A DNA stretch of 64,000 bases from Prevotella sp. (GTDB lineage: Bacteria; Bacteroidota; Bacteroidia; Bacteroidales; Bacteroidaceae). Shown here piece by piece: positions 17,258-26,883 of the stretch. Every line of letters begins with the position of its first letter. Position 1 is the stretch's first letter. Under the pieces are notes generated by a model. That model did not search any database. It was not told the origin of the DNA and worked only from the letters and a program-made list of their open reading frames with translations. The DNA lies in the NCBI GenBank assembly GCA_017554105.1, contig JAFZIY010000023.1, positions 1 through 64,000 on the forward strand, in the 5' to 3' direction. Position numbers and translations under genes: made by a program.

Positions 17258-19039
17258 TTAGTCAAGTTTAAGAACGGCAAGGAATGCCTTCTGAGGCACT
17301 TCCACATTGCCAATCTGCTTCATGCGCTTCTTGCCTTTTTTCTGCTTCTCAAGCAATTTACGCTTTCTGCTGACATCACCTCCATAGCATTTCGCAGTTA
17401 CATCCTTACGGACTTGCTTTACCGTTTCCCTTGCTATTATCTTAGCACCTATGGCTGCCTGGATTGCAATGTCAAACTGCTGTCTTGGAATCAGCTCTTT
17501 AAGTTTCTCACACATGCGTCTTCCAAAACCTACCGCATTATCTTGATGTGTCAATGTTGACAACGCATCAACTGGTTCTCCATTGAGAAGTATGTCGAGT
17601 TTCACAAGCTTCGATGGCCTGAATGAGTCGATGTGATAATCGAACGATGCATATCCCTTGGAAATACTCTTCAACTTGTCATAGAAGTCGATAACTATCT
17701 CACCTAGAGGAAGCATGAAGTGAAGCTCAACACGATTACCACTGACATATTCTTGGTTAATCAGTTCTCCCCTCTTGTCAAGGCAGAGTTTCATTATAGG
17801 ACCGATATAGTTGCTATCGGTGATTATAGATGCTCGTATGTATGGTTCCTCAATATGTTCTATCATCGTAGGATCAGGCAATCCGCTCGGGTTGTGTACT
17901 TCGGACGACTCGCCTTGCTTGGTATATACCATGTACGACACGTTGGGAACCGTAGTTATTACATCCATATTGAACTCCCTATCGAGTCGTTCCTGTATTA
18001 TCTCCATGTGCAGAAGGCCTAAGAAACCACATCTGAATCCAAAGCCAAGTGCAACTGACGACTCAGGGAAGAACGACAATGAAGCGTCATTTAACTGAAG
18101 TTTCTCCAACGATGCACGCAGGTTCTCGTATTCTGTCGGGTCGATGGGATATACACCGGCAAAAACCATTGGCTTCACCTCTTGGAATCCCTCAATTGCC
18201 TTGTCGCAAGGATTTGCTATGTGGGTTATGGTGTCACCGACCTTAACTTCCTTTGCGTCCTTTATTCCGCTTATAATATACCCTACCTCACCCGTTTTCA
18301 GTTCGCGTCGCGATATCATATCCATCTTCAGAACGCCAACCTCATCAGCATCATACTCCATTCCTGTGTTGAAGAACTTAACTTTGTCACCCTTCTTTAT
18401 CGAGCCATTAACAATCTTGAAGTATGCTATGATGCCTCGGAAAGAATTAAACACAGAGTCGAAAATCAACGCCTGAAGAGGAGCATCGGGATCTCCTTCG
18501 GGATGAGGAATACGCTCAACGACGGCACGAAGTATGTCATCTATACCTTCACCGGTTTTTCCACTCGCACGTATTATCTCATTTCTATCGCATCCTATCA
18601 GGTCTACTATTTCGTCTTCAACCTCATCAGGCATTGCGCTAGGCATGTCTATCTTGTTGATTACGGGTATAATCTCAAGATTATGGTCAATAGCCATATA
18701 GAGGTTACTTATAGTCTGGGCCTGAACGCCCTGAGTGGCGTCAACCACAAGCAATGCTCCCTCACATGCAGCTATGCTTCTGCTAACCTCGTATGAGAAG
18801 TCCACATGTCCCGGAGTGTCTATAAGGTTCAGTATATAATTCTGACCATCCAGTTCGTATTCCATCTGAATGGCATGGCTCTTAATAGTGATACCTCTCT
18901 CCTTTTCCAGGTCCATGTCATCAAGCATCTGACCTTCAGTAATCTGAATGGTATTGGTACGTTCCAAAAGCCTGTCGGCAATGGTACTCTTACCATGGTC
19001 AATGTGTGCTATTATGCAGAAATTACGTATATGTTGCAT
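17258..19039 (-). CDS. lepA: elongation factor 4 (LepA)
   Basis: LepA is a ribosome-binding GTPase related to EF-G. The 593-residue protein starts at [19 protein letters not shown]; five extra upstream residues are possible but atypical. GTPase motifs are G1 [10 protein letters not shown]2/G3 ERGITIK and DTPGHVDF, and G4 NKIDMPSA. The EF-G-like domains follow, and the LepA-specific C-terminal domain (residues about 490-593) ends with [34 protein letters not shown] -7 box lies upstream on the minus strand (19070-19063). Confidence 0.97.
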   Translation of the reverse strand: MQHIRNFCIIAHIDHGKSTIADRLLERTNTIQITEGQMLDDMDLEKERGITIKSHAIQMEYELDGQNYILNLIDTPGHVDFSYEVSRSIAACEGALLVVDATQGVQAQTISNLYMAIDHNLEIIPVINKIDMPSAMPDEVEDEIVDLIGCDRNEIIRASGKTGEGIDDILRAVVERIPHPEGDPDAPLQALIFDSVFNSFRGIIAYFKIVNGSIKKGDKVKFFNTGMEYDADEVGVLKMDMISRRELKTGEVGYIISGIKDAKEVKVGDTITHIANPCDKAIEGFQEVKPMVFAGVYPIDPTEYENLRASLEKLQLNDASLSFFPESSVALGFGFRCGFLGLLHMEIIQERLDREFNMDVITTVPNVSYMVYTKQGESSEVHNPSGLPDPTMIEHIEEPYIRASIITDSNYIGPIMKLCLDKRGELINQEYVSGNRVELHFMLPLGEIVIDFYDKLKSISKGYASFDYHIDSFRPSKLVKLDILLNGEPVDALSTLTHQDNAVGFGRRMCEKLKELIPRQQFDIAIQAAIGAKIIARETVKQVRKDVTAKCYGGDVSRKRKLLEKQKKGKKRMKQIGNVEVPQKAFLAVLKLD

Positions 19040-19133
19040 TAGAATTCTCGCCAAATTATTCGCAAAGATACAAAAAAATGATTTTTTTCTGCTAATATTT
19101 TCATTATTTTTAAAGATTTATTTGGAAAAACGT

Positions 19134-19141
19134 TATTTTTG
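19134..19141 (+). promoter_or_regulatory. -7 box of small lipoprotein gene, very short leader
   Basis: TATTTTTG ends only eight bases before the ATG at 19150. The mRNA should therefore begin within about five bases of the start codon. No well-spaced TTTG is present upstream, so the promoter call rests on the -7 box alone. Confidence 0.4.
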
Positions 19142-19149
19142 TACCCATT

Positions 19150-19536
19150 ATGAAGAAGATACTATTATTTGCATTTGTCATTACGCTCTTCTCTTGTCAT
19201 GAAAACCTTGAGGAAAGAGCAGCACGTGAGGTAAAAGAATATACTGAAAAGAAATGTCCTGTCGCTATCGACCAATATACGATTATCGACAGCATTACTT
19301 TCGACAAGTCTACCAAAACCGTCCACTCATACTATTCTCTGAGGGGTGATGCAGACAGTACCGGCATTTTAAACGATGACAATGTTCGTCCGGCCCTTAT
19401 AGACGAACTCAAGCGCAACACCAATAATAGAATGTATAAGGAAGCAGGTTTCCGCTTTGCCTACACCTATACGTCTGCAAGCCGTAAGGGACTGGTACTC
19501 TATGAGACTCTGCTTACGACTAAGGATTATCAATAG
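19150..19536 (+). CDS. small predicted lipoprotein, unknown function
   Basis: A 128-residue protein with a lipoprotein signal (MKKILLFAFVITLFSC, lipobox cysteine at 16). The mature part starts HENLEERAAREVKEYTEKKCP and contains a second Cys near residue 36. The remainder is an alpha/beta domain (TIIDSITFDKSTKTVHSYYSL ... GFRFAYTYTSASRKGLVLYETLLTTKDY). I do not recognise a named family. It is divergent from lepA and is followed by a bidirectional terminator. The very short predicted leader is notable. Confidence 0.75.
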   Translation: MKKILLFAFVITLFSCHENLEERAAREVKEYTEKKCPVAIDQYTIIDSITFDKSTKTVHSYYSLRGDADSTGILNDDNVRPALIDELKRNTNNRMYKEAGFRFAYTYTSASRKGLVLYETLLTTKDYQ

Positions 19537-19556
19537 TTGAGTAAGGTAAGACAATA

Positions 19557-19584
19557 AAGAAAGCCGCTAGCAAGCGGCTTTCTT
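19557..19584. terminator. bidirectional terminator between lipoprotein gene and yebC
   Basis: A perfect 12-bp stem (AAGAAAGCCGCT, 19557-19568, with 19573-19584) closes on the loop AGCA and is flanked by A and T residues on both sides. It separates the convergent genes. Confidence 0.8.
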
Positions 19585-19586
19585 CA

Positions 19587-20312
19587 TTATTCTGGTTTCA
19601 TATTGGTGTACACGGTTTGTACATCATCGAAGTCTTCTAGTTTCTCAACCATCTTGTCTATTGTTTCACGCTGTTCTGGTGTCACATCCTTGAGGTCGTT
19701 AGGTATGTAAGTGAATTCTGCACCTGTTACCTCAAAACCGTTTTCTTCAAGATGTTTCTGTATCTCACTGAAACTCTTTGGGTCGCCATAGATGGTAATA
19801 CTGTTCTCCTCTTCGTCCTCGTCAAACTCATCCTCAACACCATAGTCAATAAGATCGAGAATCAATTCGTCCATGTCAAGCCCGTCCTTCTTCTTGAACG
19901 TGAATACACTCTTATGGTCGAAAAGGAAACTTAACGAGCCTGTAGTACCAAGGTTGCCGTTAAACTTGTTGAAAACCGAACGAACATCACCTACGGTACG
20001 TGTGGTATTGTCTGTAAGTGTGTCTACAAACACAGCAACTCCATGAGGACCATATCCCTCATAGGTAACTTCCTTGTACTCACTCTGATCCTTACCCATA
20101 GCGTTCTTTATGGCACGCTCAATATTGTCTTTGGGCATGTTCTCGCGCTTCGCATTGGCGATGATGGCACGTAATGCGGGATTGTTCTCTGGCTCGGGAC
20201 CTCCAGCCTTCACAGCAATAGCTATCTGTTTGCCAATCTTGGTAAACGTTTTGGCCATGTGACCCCATCTCTTTAACTTCGTAGCTTTACGATATTCAAA
20301 TGCTCTTCCCAT
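19587..20312 (-). CDS. yebC: YebC/PmpR family transcription/translation factor
   Basis: A 241-residue member of the YebC family. The family signature near the N-terminus (AGGPEPENNPALRAIIANAKRENMPKDNIERAI, about 36-68) and YEGYGPHGVAVFVDTLTDN (about 82-100) are intact. An acidic stretch (DEFDEDEEEN) lies in domain 3. Members have been described as DNA-binding regulators and, for some, as factors acting on ribosomes at proline runs; which applies here is not visible. It lies 34 bases downstream of pheT, on the same strand. Confidence 0.93.
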   Translation of the reverse strand: MGRAFEYRKATKLKRWGHMAKTFTKIGKQIAIAVKAGGPEPENNPALRAIIANAKRENMPKDNIERAIKNAMGKDQSEYKEVTYEGYGPHGVAVFVDTLTDNTTRTVGDVRSVFNKFNGNLGTTGSLSFLFDHKSVFTFKKKDGLDMDELILDLIDYGVEDEFDEDEEENSITIYGDPKSFSEIQKHLEENGFEVTGAEFTYIPNDLKDVTPEQRETIDKMVEKLEDFDDVQTVYTNMKPE

Positions 20313-20346
20313 ATTCTATTATCATTTAATAAGTTCTAATTCTTTA

Positions 20347-22809
20347 TTATCGCAATTCTGCTCCCAGTTCTTTCTTTAAGTTATTGATAATCTTGTTCAT
20401 AATGGCGTCTATCTGCTTGTCGTTAAGTGTTTTCTGCTCATCTTGCAGAATAAAGTTAACGGCATAACTCTTTTTGCCTTCAGGAAGGTTTTTACCTTCA
20501 TATACGTCGAACAATTCAACCTTTTTCAGGAGTTTCTTCTCTGACTGATATGCAATCTGTTCAACTTGGGCAAACTCGACCTTCTTATCAATTAGGAGTG
20601 CAAGGTCACGACTTACAGATGGATACTTGCTAATCTCCGAGTATTCAACCTTTTGTTTCTTAATGGCTTTCATCAGCAAAGACCAATTGATCTCCGCATA
20701 GAAAACTTCTTGGTCAATACCAGCGGCTTTCAGTATCTTCTTGCTAAGCAATCCCATTTCTGCAAGCTTCTTTCCGCCACGATTCTCTATCAAGGTTGCC
20801 TTAACAAAGATATCGTTCTGACTTTCCTTGAACACGAGTAAGCCAAATGGAACGCCTATTCTTGAGAAAATATTCATTACATACGCTTTCAGCTCAAAGA
20901 AAGTCGACTGTTCGTCAGCATGTGCCCATGAGCCACTTACGCGTTTACCTGTAACCCACAAGGCAATCATGTTTTCCTCCTTATATGCTGCCATAGGGTT
21001 GTCGGCATTCTGCTTTTCTGGTGCAAAGGTATATACATTGCCTCTTTCAAAGAACTTAAGGTTAGGATTGCGTCGGTTAATGTTATGAGCAACACTCTCA
21101 AGACCTCCGAAAAGGAGAGTCTGACGCATCACATTAAGGTCTGAACTGAGTGGATTGAAAATCCTCACGAGGTTCTTTTCCGGATAACCCTGAAGTCCAT
21201 CGTAATATGCACCTTTAGTAAGGGAGTTGTTAAGTATCTCATTAAAACCACAACCCACAAGTTGTTCTCCGACAATATTAGCAAGGTTATGCTTCTTGTC
21301 TTCGTCACCCTTGATGACAAGTGATGATTTTAACTGTGATGGAATCTCTACATTATTATATCCGTAGATACGAAGGATGTCTTCAACTACATCACATGGA
21401 CGCTGGACATCGACACGATATGCGGGCACCTCAAGTACCATCCCTTCGGAGTCCTCACTAAGGATTTTCATCTCAAGAGAAGTAACAATGCTCTTTATCG
21501 TCTCTATCGGTAACTCCTTTCCTATCAATTGGTTTACATAGGAATAGTTCAAGCCAACCTTGAAATTCTCGATTTTCTCGGGATAGACATCCTTAATCTT
21601 CATGGAGACCTTTCCGCCTGCAAGTTCCTTACACAACAAAGCAGCTTGTTTCAAAGCATATATTGTGCCATTGGGATCTATGCCTCGCTCGAATCGGAAT
21701 GAAGAATCAGTACTCAAGCCATGACGTCTGGCACTCTTTCTAATCCATGTTGGATGGAAATATGCACTTTCAAGAACCACGTTTCGTGTGCTATCATATG
21801 TTCCAGACCCCTTGCCGCCGAACACACCTGCAATACACATTGGTTCCTCAGCATTACATATAGCCAGGTCTCGCTCGGACAATTTGTGTTCTTCGCCATC
21901 AAGAGTAATGAATGGCGTTCCTTCCGGCATAGTCTTAACAACAATCTTGTGTCCTTTTACCATGTCTGCATCAAAGCAATGCAAGGGCTGACCATAAGCC
22001 ATCATAACATAGTTGGTTATATCTACTATATTATTAATAGGTCTCAAACCAATTGTCGTCAGTTTATTTTTCAGCCAATCAGGACTTTCTTTTACCTCGC
22101 AATCTGTAATACTAACACATGCATACCTTTTACATGCATCAGTATTCTCTATTACAACATCAATAGGCAAATCCTCATTGTCTACTGCAAACGACTCGTC
22201 TGACGGACGATGGAGAGATGTCTCGTAGCCATTCTGTTTCAACCATGCATACAAGTCACGTGCCACTCCCCAATGGGAAAGTGCATCTGCACGATTGGCA
22301 GTAATGTCAACTTCTATGAGCCAGTCACTCTCCAGGTTATAATATTCAGCAGCAGGCATACCCACCTGGGCGTCTTCAGGAAGTACGATTATTCCATCGT
22401 GACTCTTCCCCACTCCTATTTCGTCCTCGGCACATATCATACCGTTCGACTCTACACCGCGTAATTTTGATTTCTTTATTACGAACTCTTTGTCACCATA
22501 ATAAAGAACGCAGCCAAGATCGGCAACTATAACTTTCTGACCAGCAGCCACGTTGGGGGCACCACATACAATCTGCTGTGCCTCTCCCTTGCCAAGGTCT
22601 ACTGTGGTAACGTGAAGATGGTCTGAATTAGGGTGCATTTCACATGTAAGCACCTTGCCGACATAAAGTCCTTTTAGTCCTCCGCGGATGCTCTGCACTT
22701 CCTCAAGGGCATCAACCTCCAAGCCTTCGCTTGTCAGCGCGTCGCACACTTCCTGGGGAGTAAGATTGAAGTCAACATACTCCTTCAACCATTTATAAGA
22801 TATATTCAT
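20347..22809 (-). CDS. pheT: phenylalanine--tRNA ligase beta subunit
   Basis: PheT pairs with PheS to charge tRNA-Phe. The 820-residue protein has the full bacterial layout: an N-terminal EMAP-like tRNA-binding domain (YVGKVLTCEMHPNSDHLHVTTVDLG, about 48-72), the B3/B4 domain with its editing site (about 210-390), B5 (about 405-475), the synthetase-like core, and the C-terminal FDX-ACB anticodon-binding domain (about 725-820, YPSVSRDLALLID). pheS is not adjacent. A TAACTTTG -7 box sits upstream (22855-22848 on -). Confidence 0.97.
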   Translation of the reverse strand: MNISYKWLKEYVDFNLTPQEVCDALTSEGLEVDALEEVQSIRGGLKGLYVGKVLTCEMHPNSDHLHVTTVDLGKGEAQQIVCGAPNVAAGQKVIVADLGCVLYYGDKEFVIKKSKLRGVESNGMICAEDEIGVGKSHDGIIVLPEDAQVGMPAAEYYNLESDWLIEVDITANRADALSHWGVARDLYAWLKQNGYETSLHRPSDESFAVDNEDLPIDVVIENTDACKRYACVSITDCEVKESPDWLKNKLTTIGLRPINNIVDITNYVMMAYGQPLHCFDADMVKGHKIVVKTMPEGTPFITLDGEEHKLSERDLAICNAEEPMCIAGVFGGKGSGTYDSTRNVVLESAYFHPTWIRKSARRHGLSTDSSFRFERGIDPNGTIYALKQAALLCKELAGGKVSMKIKDVYPEKIENFKVGLNYSYVNQLIGKELPIETIKSIVTSLEMKILSEDSEGMVLEVPAYRVDVQRPCDVVEDILRIYGYNNVEIPSQLKSSLVIKGDEDKKHNLANIVGEQLVGCGFNEILNNSLTKGAYYDGLQGYPEKNLVRIFNPLSSDLNVMRQTLLFGGLESVAHNINRRNPNLKFFERGNVYTFAPEKQNADNPMAAYKEENMIALWVTGKRVSGSWAHADEQSTFFELKAYVMNIFSRIGVPFGLLVFKESQNDIFVKATLIENRGGKKLAEMGLLSKKILKAAGIDQEVFYAEINWSLLMKAIKKQKVEYSEISKYPSVSRDLALLIDKKVEFAQVEQIAYQSEKKLLKKVELFDVYEGKNLPEGKKSYAVNFILQDEQKTLNDKQIDAIMNKIINNLKKELGAELR

Positions 22810-22915
22810 TTCAATCTGAAAATTAGTGTCTCTTTTAAAAGCGGTTGCAAAGTTAACAATAAATTTTTAAAACAAGAAGAATAATATCAAAAAAGGTATG
22901 TGAATAAAACCCACA

Positions 22916-23539
22916 TTATTCATCTTTGAAAATTTCGGTCAAACGAGCTGCACCCTTGGAAGTACAGAAACCGCGCATCAATACTATCCAGAAATTGCGG
23001 AACAATTCTTTTGTGTCATACTTCATATACATTTTATTGGTTATAAAGTAATTGGTTGACGCCTCGGCAATCTTTACCACAATCTCGTAATTTAGTCCTT
23101 TCAAGAAATATCCATGCTCTATTCCTCGCTTTATAAATTCTAATGATTTTTTCGTATCCTCCTCATGTAAGCTACGCAAATAACTAACGACATTGGAATA
23201 CTTCTGGAGTTCCAAAAAGAAATATGGACTTATATTCTCAAGGTCTTCCATCTTTATTCTAAAGAACTCAATAACAACATCCATTTCATTATCTGCCTGA
23301 TTCAAAAATTCGGCCATATGTGACCTTATACGAAGATTGTCCTCACGCATACATTCAAGCAGAAGCTTTTCTTTGTTGTCATATAATTCATAAAGGGTGC
23401 GTTTGGAAATCTGCATGGCATTAGCGATATCATCCATCTTGACAGACTTGATACCATTTTTCTTGAACATCTCAATGGCAACACTCAATATTCTTAAGCG
23501 TAACTCTTTCTTATAGTTGGATATGTTATTCATTTGCAT
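22916..23539 (-). CDS. TetR/AcrR family transcriptional regulator
   Basis: A 207-residue regulator. The N-terminal helix-turn-helix (about 14-60: RILSVAIEMFKKNGIKSVKM, then DDIANAMQISKRTLYELYDN) is a clear TetR DNA-binding domain. The alpha-helical C-terminal ligand domain is not recognisable. It may start at 23539 or two codons later (23533). Its promoter -7 box TAACTTTG (23621-23614 on -) faces the malic enzyme gene, 194 bases away on the other strand. Control of that gene or of itself is possible but unproven. Confidence 0.88.
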   Translation of the reverse strand: MQMNNISNYKKELRLRILSVAIEMFKKNGIKSVKMDDIANAMQISKRTLYELYDNKEKLLLECMREDNLRIRSHMAEFLNQADNEMDVVIEFFRIKMEDLENISPYFFLELQKYSNVVSYLRSLHEEDTKKSLEFIKRGIEHGYFLKGLNYEIVVKIAEASTNYFITNKMYMKYDTKELFRNFWIVLMRGFCTSKGAARLTEIFKDE

Positions 23540-23664
23540 ACACCAATTGTATATATATTCACTAAATTTTAGTCAATAGGCTTCAGAAACATATAGATGT
23601 GTTTTTTCAATGGCAAAGTTAATAAAAAGATTCGAAAAATATATTTTGTTTTTTAGTTTTTTCG

Positions 23665-23672
23665 TAACTTTG
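23665..23672 (+). promoter_or_regulatory. -7 box of the malic enzyme gene
   Basis: TAACTTTG lies within the 20-mer TTTTTTCGTAACTTTGCCGC (23659-23678), which is repeated exactly upstream of secA. The nearest TTTG is only 16 bases upstream, so the -33 element is weak. Confidence 0.55.
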
Positions 23673-23733
23673 CCGCAATTTTAAGTAATTAGTAATCGTA
23701 TAATTATAATCAGATAGAACAAACAAGTTTTTT

Positions 23734-26031
23734 ATGGTGAAAATATCTAAGGAAGCGGCTCTGGCTTACCATGAGAGTGGAAGACCAGGCAAGATTGAGG
23801 TAAAGCCGACTAAGGCTTATCGTACACAGACAGACTTAAGCCTCGCCTATTCTCCTGGCGTGGCTTTCCCATGCCTGGAAATTCAGGATAATCCCGACGA
23901 TGCTTATAAATATACAGACAAAGGTAATCTTGTGGCTGTTATAAGCAATGGTACTGCTGTTCTCGGACTTGGTGATATAGGAGCAATGAGTGGAAAGCCC
24001 GTAATGGAAGGTAAGGGACTTCTTTTCAAGATATATGGAGGAATTGACGTCTTCGACATTGAGGTTGACGAAAAAGACCCAGAGAAGTTTTGCGAGGCTG
24101 TCGAGAAAATTGCTCCCACATTTGGAGGAATTAACCTTGAGGACATAAAAGCCCCCGAGTGCTTCTATATTGAGGAAAGGCTCAAAAGAACACTTGACAT
24201 TCCCGTGATGCACGACGACCAACATGGAACGGCTATCATCTCGGCTGCAGGCCTTAAAAATGCGCTGGAAGTAAATGGCAAGAGTATCAAAGATGTAAAA
24301 ATCGTAGTGAATGGTGCTGGTGCTGCGGCAATCAGTTGTACCAAGCTCTATATTGCCCTTGGTGCTCGCAAGGAAAACATCCTGATGCTTGACTCTAAGG
24401 GAGTGATAACAAGTGATCGCGAGAACCTCAACGAGCAAAAGAGATTCTTCGCTACAGAGCGACGTGATGCTCACACACTGGCAGAAGCAATAAACGGGGC
24501 TGATGTTTTCGTTGGACTGTCAAAAGGAAACGTCCTCACGAAGGAGATGGTGAAAACAATGGCAAAAGACCCTGTCATTTTTGCACTCGCCAACCCTGTT
24601 CCAGAAATATCCTACGAGGATGCCATGGAGGCTCGCCCTGATACGTTAATGGCAACGGGAAGAACCGACTATCCTAACCAAATAAACAATGTTATCGGAT
24701 TTCCATACATCTTCAGAGGTGCTCTCGACGTTCATGCTACAGCAATAAACGAGGAAATGAAAATGGCTGCTGTGAATGCCATAGCCGACCTGGCCAAGCT
24801 ACCAGTACCAGATGTTGTGAATGACGTCTATAAGGTGAACAACCTTAAGTTCGGGCGTGATTACTTTATCCCCAAGCCCGTCGATCCACGACTTATTTCT
24901 GAAGTGTCCGCTGCCGTGGCGAGAGCAGCCATCGAAAGCGGAGTGGCAAGAAAGAAAATTGAGAACTGGGATGAATATAAGAACTCGCTCAGCGTATTAC
25001 TTGGACAAGAGACTAAACTTACCCAGAAACTCTATGCGACCGCAAGTGCACACCCACAAAGGGTAGTTTTTGCGGAAGGAATACATCCTACTATGCTTCG
25101 TGCCGCTGTTCAGGCCAAAGCAGAAGGTATCTGTCAGCCAATATTGCTTGGTAATGACGAAAGAATAGCGAAACTGGCAAAAGAGCTCGACCTTTCACTC
25201 GAAGGAATTGAAGTGGTGAACCTCAGACATGACAACGAGGCCGAAAGACGTGAGCGTTTCGCACGTATACTTACTCAAAAGCGCCAACGTGACGGATACA
25301 CATTCGAGGAAGCAAACGACAAGATGTTTGAGCGCAACTATTTCGGAATGATGATGGTAGAGACGGGTGAAGCGGACGCTTTTATTACAGGACTTTACAC
25401 CAAATACTCCAACACCATAAAAGTAGCAAAGGAAGTTATCGGCATTCGTTCTGAATATAAACATTTCGGAACAATGCACATCATCAATTCTCCAAAGGGA
25501 ACTCTATTCCTGGCAGACACTCTCATCAACAACAATCCAAACACCGAGGAGCTTGTGGATTTAGCAAAACTAAGCTCCACCGCCGTGAGATTCTTCAATG
25601 AGAAACCTGTCATTGCTATGGTAAGCCACTCTAACTTCGGAAGTGATACGTCTGAAGGCTCAAGGAAGGTAAGGAAAGCGGTAGCGGAACTACAGGAAAA
25701 GAACCCCGAAATGATAGTTGACGGAGAGATACAGATAGGATTTGCCCTGAATCGCGAACAAAGAGACAGCCTCTATCCATTCTCACGATTAAAGGACAAA
25801 GATGTTAACACGCTTGTATTCCCTAACCTTACAAGCGCTCGTTCCTCGTATAAGATGTTGCAAGCATTAGCGCCAGATGTTGAAATCATTGGCCCAATAC
25901 AGATGGGACTAAACAAACCTATCCACTTTACCGACTTCGGTAGTTCAGTGCGTGACGTAGTTAATATTACTGCCGTAGCTGTTATCGATGCATATGTTGA
26001 AAAAATCAAGAAAAGAATAAACAAAGTATAG
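23734..26031 (+). CDS. maeB: NADP-dependent malic enzyme with C-terminal phosphotransacetylase-like domain
   Basis: This 765-residue protein converts malate to pyruvate and CO2 with reduction of NADP. The N-terminal malic domain (about 10-155) has [16 protein letters not shown] and [17 protein letters not shown]. The NAD(P)-binding domain (about 165-400) has [18 protein letters not shown]. Residues about 425-765 are a phosphate acetyl/butyryltransferase-like domain ([42 protein letters not shown]), known in MaeB-type enzymes as a regulatory module. The single-gene transcript ends at a strong hairpin at 26064-26094. Confidence 0.95.
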   Translation: MVKISKEAALAYHESGRPGKIEVKPTKAYRTQTDLSLAYSPGVAFPCLEIQDNPDDAYKYTDKGNLVAVISNGTAVLGLGDIGAMSGKPVMEGKGLLFKIYGGIDVFDIEVDEKDPEKFCEAVEKIAPTFGGINLEDIKAPECFYIEERLKRTLDIPVMHDDQHGTAIISAAGLKNALEVNGKSIKDVKIVVNGAGAAAISCTKLYIALGARKENILMLDSKGVITSDRENLNEQKRFFATERRDAHTLAEAINGADVFVGLSKGNVLTKEMVKTMAKDPVIFALANPVPEISYEDAMEARPDTLMATGRTDYPNQINNVIGFPYIFRGALDVHATAINEEMKMAAVNAIADLAKLPVPDVVNDVYKVNNLKFGRDYFIPKPVDPRLISEVSAAVARAAIESGVARKKIENWDEYKNSLSVLLGQETKLTQKLYATASAHPQRVVFAEGIHPTMLRAAVQAKAEGICQPILLGNDERIAKLAKELDLSLEGIEVVNLRHDNEAERRERFARILTQKRQRDGYTFEEANDKMFERNYFGMMMVETGEADAFITGLYTKYSNTIKVAKEVIGIRSEYKHFGTMHIINSPKGTLFLADTLINNNPNTEELVDLAKLSSTAVRFFNEKPVIAMVSHSNFGSDTSEGSRKVRKAVAELQEKNPEMIVDGEIQIGFALNREQRDSLYPFSRLKDKDVNTLVFPNLTSARSSYKMLQALAPDVEIIGPIQMGLNKPIHFTDFGSSVRDVVNITAVAVIDAYVEKIKKRINKV

Positions 26032-26063
26032 TACAAGAATCATAACATACGGCAAACCACAAG

Positions 26064-26100
26064 ATAGTTCCACGTTGGTCTAATGTGGAACTATTTATTT
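26064..26100 (+). terminator. terminator of the malic enzyme gene
   Basis: A perfect 10-bp stem (ATAGTTCCAC, 26064-26073, with GTGGAACTAT, 26085-26094) is followed by TTATTTT. It lies 33 bases past the stop codon. Confidence 0.75.
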
Positions 26101-26170
26101 TCCCCTTAGGAGAAGAGTGTATGTCTTCGTCTTAGCCTCGTAAAAGAATGAATGAGTTTGAAGACCGATG

Positions 26171-26335
26171 GCGTTCCAGTTCCAGTTGTTCCAGTTGAAA
26201 AATGAGGAACAACACACCTTCCAAATATTATATAATTAATTGATATATAAGTATTTATATATACAATGAGGGGTGTTTGTACATCAAAAAAAACTGGAAC
26301 AACTGGAACAACTGGAACAACTGGAACTGGAACGC
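26171..26335. repeat. 27-bp inverted repeat with tandem TTCCAG units (copy A)
   Basis: Positions 26171-26197 and 26309-26335 are perfect reverse complements over 27 bases. The right arm carries two further units toward the core (from 26293). The arms flank about 110 bases, including an AT-rich core with the near-palindrome TATATAAGTATTTATATA. Confidence 0.85.
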
Positions 26336-26374
26336 TTAGGGGTATTTGTTTCATATCTAAAAAGCAGTATATCA

Positions 26375-26539
26375 ATGAAATACAACATTCACAAAAATCC
26401 TGCACTAGTATTCCATATAGACAAAAAGCACATAAAACTGCATATTTCTCCTCTAAAAGCATCAAATAACGTGCGTGATATGCTTGTTTCGATACTTTTA
26501 CCTGTACTTAAAGCATTCAAAAGTGTTTCGGAATTTTAA
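26375..26539 (+). CDS. possible 54-residue small protein inside repeat copy A
   Basis: The frame begins at ATG 26375, just after the tandem arm, and is preceded by AAAAAGCAGTATATCA, which is conserved in copy B. It encodes MKYNIHKNP ... HISPLKASNNVRDMLVSILL ... KSVSEF. Copy B encodes a clearly related peptide but has a one-base insertion that stops it at 31 residues. Differences between the copies include many amino-acid changes, so there is no sign of selection on protein. The frame could be a relic or simply part of a non-coding element. I recognise no family. Confidence 0.3.
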   Translation: MKYNIHKNPALVFHIDKKHIKLHISPLKASNNVRDMLVSILLPVLKAFKSVSEF

Positions 26540-26667
26540 TACTCTAACCCCTTTTTGAAACAACTTTGTGCTAAAATGGACTGTCCCATAGCAGAAAGTG
26601 AGGGTAAGAGGGCACTAAAATCAACTAAAAAAGGCAGAAAACCTATCCTGGTTTTCTACCTATTCAG

Positions 26668-26755
26668 CGGAAGGTGAGGGATTCAAACCCCCGATACCCG
26701 AAAGGGGTATACCGGATTTCGAGTCCAGCGCGATCGATCACTCTGCCAACCTTCC
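26668..26755 (-). tRNA. tRNA-Ser (anticodon CGA)
   Basis: The minus strand reads as a type II tRNA of 88 bases: acceptor stem GGAAGGT paired with ACCTTCC, discriminator G, anticodon stem-loop with loop CTCGAAA (anticodon CGA, decoding UCG), a long variable arm closing on TTTC (ATACCCC/GGGTAT) and the T loop TTTGAAT. CCA is not encoded. A textbook promoter lies 78 bases upstream, followed by a leader with two hairpins. Confidence 0.95.
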
Positions 26756-26758
26756 AAT

Positions 26759-26824
26759 TAAAAAAACGCAAACGAAAAATTCGTTTTGCCGAACAAGAGG
26801 AAGGTACAGCAACTGAACCTTCCT
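26759..26824 (-). promoter_or_regulatory. structured leader of tRNA-Ser with acceptor-stem mimic
   Basis: Between the promoter and the tRNA, the minus strand holds two hairpins. The first (26824-26798) has the arms AGGAAGGT and ACCTTCCT, which contain the exact GGAAGGT and ACCTTCC of the tRNA's acceptor stem. The second (26786-26770, AAACGAA/TTCGTTT) is followed by GCG and a T run that ends three bases before the tRNA. The second could be a terminator or a processing signal; the first could compete with acceptor-stem folding. Confidence 0.5.
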
Positions 26825-26836
26825 TAAATATGGATG

Positions 26837-26867
26837 CAAAGGTAATGCTAAAAAACGACAACTCAAA
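26837..26867 (-). promoter_or_regulatory. promoter of tRNA-Ser(CGA)
   Basis: On the minus strand, TTTG (26867-26864), a 19-base spacer and TACCTTTG (26844-26837) match the Bacteroidota consensus. Transcription would start near 26833. Confidence 0.65.
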
Positions 26868-26883
26868 ACAATTCGTCTATTTT

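Larger units (their letters stand above)
26135..26579 (-). repeat. dispersed ~445-bp repeat element, copy A (TTCCAG type)
   Basis: This stretch is homologous, on the opposite strand, to 54404-54833. Read on +, it holds a 27-base arm of GTTCCAG units (26171-26197), an AT-rich core (about 26227-26266), the reverse-complement arm of CTGGAAC units (26293-26335, five units, the outer 27 bases a perfect complement of the first arm), and a 54-codon reading frame (26375-26539). The same scaffold in copy B carries TTACAG/CTGTAA instead. No transposase is nearby. It could be a miniature mobile element or a structured RNA locus; I do not know a described family. Confidence 0.8.

Noticed and set aside
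26106-26465. A 119-codon minus-strand frame through repeat copy A with PVPVVPVVPVVP-type repeats.
   Set aside because: The repeated residues come from the TTCCAG units. The matching frame in copy B is broken and differs, so there is no sign of coding.
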